From JAVBOP01 sp031550405 (lineage in GTDB: Bacteria; Bacteroidota; Ignavibacteria; Kapaibacteriales; UBA2268), in contig JAVBOP010000147.1 of the NCBI GenBank assembly GCA_031550405.1, positions 1 through 10,293 on the forward strand: DNA of 10,293 nucleotides. Reading direction: 5' to 3'. Positions 6,543 to 10,293 of this stretch are shown one piece after another. The stretch's first letter is position 1, and each line of letters opens with the position of its first letter. Below the pieces are notes generated by a model. That model saw only the letters and a program-made list of their open reading frames with translations. It searched no databases and was not told the DNA's origin. The position numbers were made by a program, and so were the translations under genes.

Positions 6543-6569
6543 TCTTTTTGTTCCATTTGATTGGAATAA

Positions 6570-6616
6570 AAACAAAGCCCACTAAATTTTATTTTAGCGG
6601 GCTTTATTAAAAATAA
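6570..6616 (-). terminator. Rho-independent terminator, complete copy C of the repeat family
   Basis: On the minus strand AAAGCCCGCTAAA pairs with TTTAGTGGGCTTT (one G-U wobble), followed by GTTTTTATT. It begins 12 bases after the stop codon of the decayed toxin-like gene (6628), exactly where its terminator should be, so this copy is in its natural position. The near-identical unit at 4792-4835 and the halves at 5365-5391 and 7462-7482 derive from the same sequence. Confidence 0.75.
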
Positions 6617-6627
6617 TTCATAATTAG

Positions 6628-7209
6628 TTATTTATGTTCTTCTAAATCTCTTGGAACGAAAAATCCTTTAATGCAATTTGTATCCTTGACGGCTATTTGC
6701 ACGTGGTTCATTCTTTAAATCCTGCATTAGGATACAATTCCTTACCTTCAAAAAACACTCCTCTTACGGTGTCATATTTTGTACTTTCTGTAACTTGTCT
6801 AACAAGATGAACCATGTCAATCACAGCACAATCCAAGCGTCTTAATTTGTAACAATACGTCTTGAATGAGTTTATTTTGAGGCAAAGTTTTACCAAGTTT
6901 GTCTGAAAGTTGCACTAACAATTGATAACCTTGCTTGAGTATTTGCAAGTTTCTTAAATCTAATAAATCTAAACAATGCCCTAAATCTACAACCGCCCCT
7001 AAAACAGCAGGTTCTTGGCATTTTGTATTTTTAGCCCAATCTAACGCTCTTTCGTGGTCATTTTCCCAAAAATATACACCACTGCCCAACCAATCATAAT
7101 CATTTGTACTTAGCTTTGGTGTTACTCCTTGTTTGGAAACGACCTTATCTCTGAATACTTTGTCGCAGCCATGAAAGCCTAGTACAAAACCGCTTCTCTT
7201 TGAGTACAT
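6628..7209 (-). pseudogene. ADP-ribosyltransferase-like toxin candidate, frameshifted
   Basis: Translation from ATG 7209 gives G-F-V-L-G-F-H-G-C-D, then N-D-Y-D-W-L-G-S-G-V-Y-F-W-E-N and A-V-V-D-L-G-H-C-L-D-L-L-D. A shift near 6846-6850 leads to L-R-R-L-D-C-A-V-I-D-M-V-H, V-R-G-V-F-F-E-G-K-E-L-Y-P-N-A-G-F-K-E, and a second shift near 6709 to N-H-V-Q-I-A-V-K-D, ending at 6628 (about 193 residues if repaired). I recognise the pattern as that of an uncharacterised bacterial family but cannot name it. The H13-G, G-x-G-x-Y46-F and later F-E-G-K-x-L-Y-P motifs recall the H-Y-E core of the ADP-ribosyltransferase fold; this is inference. A GGAG site precedes the start, which overlaps the upstream small gene by 31 bases. 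The two frameshifts make it inactive as written. Its own terminator follows the stop. Confidence 0.7.
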
Positions 7210-7381
7210 TGCTCTCCATTTTTACAGCTTTTTTCTTCACAATCACGATAACGTTCTGTCAATTCACCATCTTCTGTATAAATACCAGCTGATACTGCAA
7301 GTTGAAAAGCCTCCTCAGGAGTTGTTTTGCGACAAAATCTCGCATCCCTTGCAATTCTTTTTCAAATTCTTTGTCAGACAT
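7179..7381 (-). pseudogene. Small upstream partner gene of the transferase-like module, frameshifted
   Basis: From ATG 7381 (AAGG ribosome site seven bases upstream) the frame gives M-S-D-K-E-F-E-K-E-L-Q-G-M-R-D-F-V-A-K. Restoring one A in the A4 run at 7325-7328 continues it as T-T-P-E-E-A-F-Q-L-A-V-S-A-G-I-Y-T-E-D-G-E-L-T-E-R-Y, then a cysteine-bearing tail (C-E-E-K-S-C-K-N-G-E-Q-C), stopping at TAG 7179-7181. The product would be about 67 residues. It lies before, and overlaps by 31 bases, the toxin-like gene, which is the usual place for an antitoxin or immunity protein. I do not recognise a domain. The internal frame without the added A stops early, so it is broken or contains a homopolymer error. 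Confidence 0.6.
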
Positions 7382-7409
7382 CTTCTCACCTTTCTGGGTT
7401 TACTATAAT

Positions 7410-7439
7410 GTAATACGTAAGTTTACGAAAAGTTATTAC
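7410..7439. promoter_or_regulatory. Nested palindrome upstream of the transferase-like module
   Basis: An inner CGTAA-GT-TTACG (7416-7427) is enclosed by GTAATA (7410-7415) and TATTAC (7434-7439). The outer arms are reverse complements, with six unpaired bases on one side. It lies about 30 bases before the small gene's start at 7381, a good position for an operator. No T-run follows, so it is not a terminator. A specific promoter could not be fixed here. Confidence 0.45.
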
Positions 7440-7461
7440 GCCAAGCAAGGTATTTATCACG

Positions 7462-7482
7462 TAGCAGGCTTTGTTAAAAAAT
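7462..7482. repeat. Half copy D of the terminator repeat
   Basis: TAGCAGGCTTTGTTAAAAAA matches the right part of copy A (4814-4833) with one substitution and one extra A. The partner arm is absent; the sequence to its left belongs to the promoter side of the transferase-like module. It is the complementary half to copy B and marks the right border of the island. Confidence 0.5.
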
Positions 7483-7512
7483 ATTCATAAATATCTCTCT
7501 TATTCTGATACC

Positions 7513-7550
7513 AAAAAAAACAGCGATATAGGTTATTGGCCGTACCGCTG
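7513..7550 (-). terminator. Likely terminator of the lipoprotein gene
   Basis: On the minus strand CAGCG (7550-7546) pairs with CGCTG (7525-7521), with a short inner GGT/ACC pairing, and is directly followed by eight Ts (7520-7513). It lies about 70 bases after the lipoprotein stop at 7618. The stem is short and the loop long, so it is moderate evidence. Confidence 0.5.
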
Positions 7551-7617
7551 CGGCTGGCAATAGAAATTACCGTAGTTCATTTCAATATGTTTACAAATTC
7601 AATGCGGAGTCTTTCAG

Positions 7618-8478
7618 CTAATCTGTTAGCCATACGGTCGTAACATACGAGCTAACGCCAACTTTCTTGCCGTTAGATAATGTTCGCATAACGGGTTCAT
7701 AAGAAGTAACGGTAACATCAAAATAGCGATTAACAGGACCGATGCCACCGCTCATACCATAAGCCGATAATCTTTCAGGAGTAATCGTAAAATTGCCTGT
7801 ATTATCTATTAGCTCATAAAAGCCGGCCGGCTGGCTTTGGGTATCTTCAAATGTATCATTTCCATCGAAATCAACTGTTATCTTGCCCCGTCCCGTAGGT
7901 ACACCGCCTGTCCATTGTACTTGGAAACCTTGCGATTTGCGAACGGTATCGCCTCTATGAAGGTTTGTAATATAAGGTCTGCCTGTAAAAACAACTTCAT
8001 CGCGAACAGTATCAGGCAATATGCTGTTATTCAAACATTCAATATAATACTTATTTGGAGTACCACTACCAAAAAATAAATCCATAGGATTAGGGTCGCA
8101 TTTCGCATAAGCTCCATCTGCATATTCACGTAATAAGCAGGCATTTATAAGTAAATTTTCCACAGAAAAAGGTTCACCATTAGAATTTCTGAAACCTGCA
8201 TAAGCATAATTATCAATTACATCCATATTATAACATTGCTTAACATTACCAGGATATACAGTAAAACCCAGACCTTTATAATATGCAGATTGAAATTTAA
8301 TAACACCTGCCAATCCAGGTGTATACATGTATGATTCAATCCAATCGCTAAGATTAGTATAATCCCCTGTACTTCCGCCAGAAATTATGCTGGAGGGGGT
8401 AATAGATTCCTCTTTACATGAGGGTAGTATTAATATGATTCCAATCATTAATACTATAAAATTCAGTTTCTTTGTCAT
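7618..8478 (-). CDS. Secreted lipoprotein of unknown function, probably surface-exposed
   Basis: This 286-residue protein starts with a type II signal peptide: M-T-K-K-L, a hydrophobic core (residues 6-18) and the lipobox L-P-S-C with lipidated C21. The residues after it, K-E-E-S, resemble the K-(D/E)2 lipoprotein export signal that sends Bacteroidota lipoproteins to the outer face of the outer membrane. Residues 25-140 form an aromatic-rich region with several cysteines (K-Q-C-Y-N, I-N-A-C-L-L, A-K-C-D-P-N, I-E-C-L-N). Residues 165-286 look beta-rich (V-Q-W-T-G-G, I-T-V-D-F-D-G-N-D-T-F-E-D, Y-F-D-V-T-V-T-S-Y) and are compatible with an Ig-like fold, but no family is recognised. AAGGA nine bases upstream supports ATG 8478. 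It is transcribed away from sufC and has its own terminator-like hairpin. Placement is firm, function unknown. Confidence 0.85.
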   Translation of the reverse strand: MTKKLNFIVLMIGIILILPSCKEESITPSSIISGGSTGDYTNLSDWIESYMYTPGLAGVIKFQSAYYKGLGFTVYPGNVKQCYNMDVIDNYAYAGFRNSNGEPFSVENLLINACLLREYADGAYAKCDPNPMDLFFGSGTPNKYYIECLNNSILPDTVRDEVVFTGRPYITNLHRGDTVRKSQGFQVQWTGGVPTGRGKITVDFDGNDTFEDTQSQPAGFYELIDNTGNFTITPERLSAYGMSGGIGPVNRYFDVTVTSYEPVMRTLSNGKKVGVSSYVTTVWLTD

Positions 8479-8603
8479 TGTTTATATTCCTTAATTTATT
8501 TTTAATTATTATTTTTTTAATTATTTCGTTTCTCCGAAATTTGCTATTAAGTTGACAAAAAATTGAATATTAATCTTAGCGATACCGATTGAAAAAAAAA
8601 TCG

Positions 8604-8611
8604 TATTTTTG
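8604..8611 (+). promoter_or_regulatory. TAnnTTTG -7 box in the sufC upstream region
   Basis: TATTTTTG matches the Bacteroidota -7 box, but no TTTG is found at the expected -33 distance, and the start codon at 8714 is 103 bases away. The rest of the 235-base divergent region (8479-8713) is AT-rich with no further site recognised. It could be the sufC promoter with a long leader. Confidence 0.3.
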
Positions 8612-8713
8612 ATGCTTGTTGATATTTTCAAAGGTGGTAAAAAACATTTATAAAAACAAAATGGCAGACACCTCATTTGTTAATATTTTTTAATAAAATT
8701 ATACGTACTATAC

Positions 8714-9475
8714 ATGAATCAAGATATGAACTTATTAAATATAAGCGATTTACATGCTAAAATTTCTGGTGTGGAAATTTTGCATGGAATAAATTTAACT
8801 GTAAATAAAGGTGAAATTCACGCTATTATGGGACCAAATGGCTCAGGAAAATCCACTCTCGCTTCCGTTCTTGCAGGCAAACCCGACTATGAAATAACTG
8901 CAGGTAATGTTGAATTTAATGGAAAAAATCTTCTGGAAATGCCGACAGATGTGCGTGCAAAAGAGGGCTTGTTCCTTGCATTTCAGTATCCTGTGGAGAT
9001 TTCGGGCGTTTCAAACATGAATTTTATCAAAACTGCGATAAACGAAGCTCGCAAATATCGGGGTGAAGAGCCGGTTGATGCTCTTGATTTCCGCGAACTT
9101 GTGAAAGCCAAAGCCGATTTGGTAAAAATTGACAAAAAATTTCTTGAACGCTCGGTGAATGAAGGCTTTTCTGGCGGCGAAAAAAAGCGCAATGAGACTT
9201 TCCAGATGGCGATGCTTGAGCCTAAGCTTGCTATTCTCGACGAAACGGATTCGGGCTTGGATATTGACGCTCTGCGTATTGTTTCGGATGGCGTAAACAA
9301 ATTGAAAACTCCCGATAATGCCTATATTGTGATAACTCATTACCAAAGATTGCTACAGTATATTGTACCTGATTTTGTACACATATTATATAAAGGACAG
9401 ATAATAAAGTCTGGCGGCAAGGAACTCGCTCTTGAGCTTGAAGAAAAAGGCTACGACTGGATAATATCAGGATAA
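8714..9475 (+). CDS. sufC: SufC, ATPase of the SUF iron-sulfur cluster scaffold
   Basis: SufC is the ABC-type cytoplasmic ATPase that works with SufB and SufD to assemble Fe-S clusters. All motifs are seen in this 253-residue protein: Walker A G-P-N-G-S-G-K-S-T (40-48), Q-loop Q91 in A-F-Q-Y-P, the SufC-specific signature F-S-G-G-E-K-K-R-N-E (152-161), Walker B L-A-I-L-D-E-T-D-S-G-L-D (172-183) with catalytic E177, and switch H209 in V-I-T-H-Y-Q. The length is normal. The start is ATG 8714; an ATG four codons later is the alternative, and neither has a ribosome site. The usual partners sufB and sufD are not adjacent: upstream is the divergent lipoprotein gene and downstream is bamD. Confidence 0.97.
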   Translation: MNQDMNLLNISDLHAKISGVEILHGINLTVNKGEIHAIMGPNGSGKSTLASVLAGKPDYEITAGNVEFNGKNLLEMPTDVRAKEGLFLAFQYPVEISGVSNMNFIKTAINEARKYRGEEPVDALDFRELVKAKADLVKIDKKFLERSVNEGFSGGEKKRNETFQMAMLEPKLAILDETDSGLDIDALRIVSDGVNKLKTPDNAYIVITHYQRLLQYIVPDFVHILYKGQIIKSGGKELALELEEKGYDWIISG

Positions 9476-9578
9476 AAGAGAAGAGCGGGGAAAGTGGAAA
9501 ATATGCCATGCAGCTGTTCCCTTGTACTCTCAAAATGTTTCTAAAATAATTTTATCTCTCCGTCTTATATTTTTGGGT

Positions 9579-9609
9579 TTTGTTGGTGAGGTAAAATGTG
9601 GTATTTTTG
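9579..9609 (+). promoter_or_regulatory. Bacteroidota-type promoter of bamD
   Basis: TTTG (9579-9582) and TATTTTTG (9602-9609) are separated by 19 bases, matching the TTTG-N19-21-TAnnTTTG consensus fully. It lies 30 bases before the ATG at 9640. A second TATTTTTG at 9568-9575 could be an alternative upstream box. This indicates that bamD is transcribed separately from sufC. Confidence 0.65.
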
Positions 9610-9639
9610 TGGTTTGTAAAATCATAGCTGGAAATACTA

Positions 9640-10293
9640 ATGGCTGGAAAAAAAATTGCAATAATAATTATTTTGTTAATGGTTTTGTCCGCTTGCGCAA
9701 GCACAGGCAAAATAGAGCCAACTACCGCTGAAGAGGCTTTCAACGAGGGATTGCGGCTATATAAAAAAGAAAATTATCGTGAAGCCCAAACCTATTTCGA
9801 TATGGTAAAATTGCAATATCCTGCAAGTGATTTTGCTGATGATGCTCAATATTATACAGCTGAAATTCATTATAACCAAAAGGAATATATTTTAGCTGCT
9901 TTCAATTATAACCGCCTGCGAGCAACGTATCCAAACAGTCAATACAGCAAAAATGCGTTTTACAAGTCTGGATATTCACAGTTTTTATTGTCGCCAAAAT
10001 ATGACAGAGATCAGGATTATACTATAAAAGCTATCAAAACTTTTCAGGAATTTCAACACTCCTATCCGGAAAAAGATTCTTTATATGACAATGCGTCGAA
10101 ATTTATTCAGACGCTTCGTGATAAATTGTGCGAAAAGGAATACCGTATCGCGGAATTATACGACAAGCTGGAAAGTCCAAACTCCGCCTTGATTTACTAC
10201 AATATTGTCATCAATGACTATGACGATACTTCGTTTTTTGAGCCTTCGCTTTTTGGCAAGATAAAATCCCTGACTATGATGCAGCGATACGAC
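9640..10293 (+). CDS. bamD: BamD outer-membrane assembly lipoprotein, runs off right edge
   Basis: BamD is the essential lipoprotein of the BAM complex that inserts beta-barrel proteins into the outer membrane, acting at its periplasmic face. The frame is open from ATG 9640 to the window end (218 codons). A lipoprotein signal M-A-G-K-K plus hydrophobic core ends in L-S-A-C, with lipidated C19. TPR-like repeats follow: A-F-N-E-G-L-R-L-Y-K-K-E-N-Y, F-A-D-D-A-Q-Y-Y-T-A-E-I-H-Y, E-Y-I-L-A-A-F-N-Y-N-R-L and T-Y-P-N-S-Q-Y-S. The BamD hallmarks S-P-K-Y-D-R-D-Q-D-Y-T, A-I-K-T-F-Q-E-F, L-R-D-K-L-C-E-K-E-Y-R-I-A-E-L-Y and S-A-L-I-Y-Y-N are present in order. A full protein should need some 40-60 more residues. 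It has its own promoter in the 164-base gap after sufC. Confidence 0.93.
   Translation, partial: MAGKKIAIIIILLMVLSACASTGKIEPTTAEEAFNEGLRLYKKENYREAQTYFDMVKLQYPASDFADDAQYYTAEIHYNQKEYILAAFNYNRLRATYPNSQYSKNAFYKSGYSQFLLSPKYDRDQDYTIKAIKTFQEFQHSYPEKDSLYDNASKFIQTLRDKLCEKEYRIAELYDKLESPNSALIYYNIVINDYDDTSFFEPSLFGKIKSLTMMQRYD

Larger units (their letters stand above)
6480..6568. promoter_or_regulatory. Operator-like repeat array upstream of fic
   Basis: Two 18-bp direct repeats, TTCCATTTGATTAGAATA (6480-6497) and TTCCATTTGATTGGAATA (6551-6568), differ at one base and lie 71 bases apart. Between them is a perfect inverted repeat. Every element is made of TTCCA/TGGAA half-sites: the right repeat is TTCCA-N6-TGGAA and the left one has a single change in the second half-site. 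The array spans the likely fic promoter, so a dimeric DNA-binding protein acting here would block or modulate transcription. The Fic winged helix is the obvious candidate. Confidence 0.65.

Noticed and set aside
4788..7482. Terminator repeats as a CRISPR array or integron attC sites
   Set aside because: There are only two complete copies, far apart, with no regular spacers and no attC core pattern seen; each complete copy folds as an ordinary rho-independent terminator.
8983..9533. Three minus-strand open frames antisense to sufC
   Set aside because: They overlap a strongly conserved ABC ATPase gene and show no motif or start signal of their own.
9522..9743. Small open frames on both strands around the start of bamD
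   Set aside because: The true gene is the frame from ATG 9640 with lipobox and BamD motifs; the other frames are chance openings.

Overview
The window is AT-rich and looks like a chromosomal stretch of a Bacteroidota/FCB-group bacterium. The evidence is several TAnnTTTG-type -7 promoter boxes just upstream of genes, BamD and SufC of the kind seen in that group, a lipoprotein with a C-K-E-E surface-export-like signal, and few Shine-Dalgarno sites outside the toxin-antitoxin genes. No 16S or other phylogenetic marker is present, so the placement is inferred.

Layout. (1) 1-1201: insertion-sequence debris, made of the N-terminal part of an IS1-type InsA protein (minus strand, running off the left edge) and a decayed IS630-family transposase. 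(2) 1224-2843: two response regulators in tandem, a stand-alone receiver and a receiver fused to a PP2C/SpoIIE phosphatase. No histidine kinase is in view. (3) 3040-4119: a tyrosine recombinase (minus). (4) 4244-7381: an accessory island of toxin-antitoxin-type modules. These are a YafQ-like toxin with a small antitoxin (minus), a RelE/ParE-like pair with a frameshifted toxin (plus), a Fic protein with its own winged-helix domain and an operator-like repeat array (minus), and a decayed two-gene module whose second gene resembles an ADP-ribosyltransferase fold (minus). (5) 7618-8478: a surface-type lipoprotein of unknown function (minus). (6) 8714-10293: the housekeeping genes sufC and the start of bamD, which runs off the right edge.

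The most notable structure is a family of near-identical terminator hairpins. Two complete copies (about 4792-4835 and 6574-6616) and two half copies (5365-5391 and 7462-7482) lie exactly at the borders of the island modules. This suggests that the modules were exchanged by recombination at terminators. A second strong signal is the Fic promoter. It contains two 18-bp direct repeats differing at one base and a 13-bp inverted repeat, all built from TTCCA/TGGAA half-sites around the -7 box, which points to autoregulation by the Fic C-terminal winged helix.

Five of the accessory reading frames (transposase, RelE-like toxin, both genes of the decayed module, and possibly InsA) are broken, several of them at A-runs, whereas the regulators, integrase, Fic, lipoprotein, sufC and bamD are intact. 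This fits relaxed selection on mobile and toxic genes, but homopolymer sequencing error cannot be excluded from the sequence alone.
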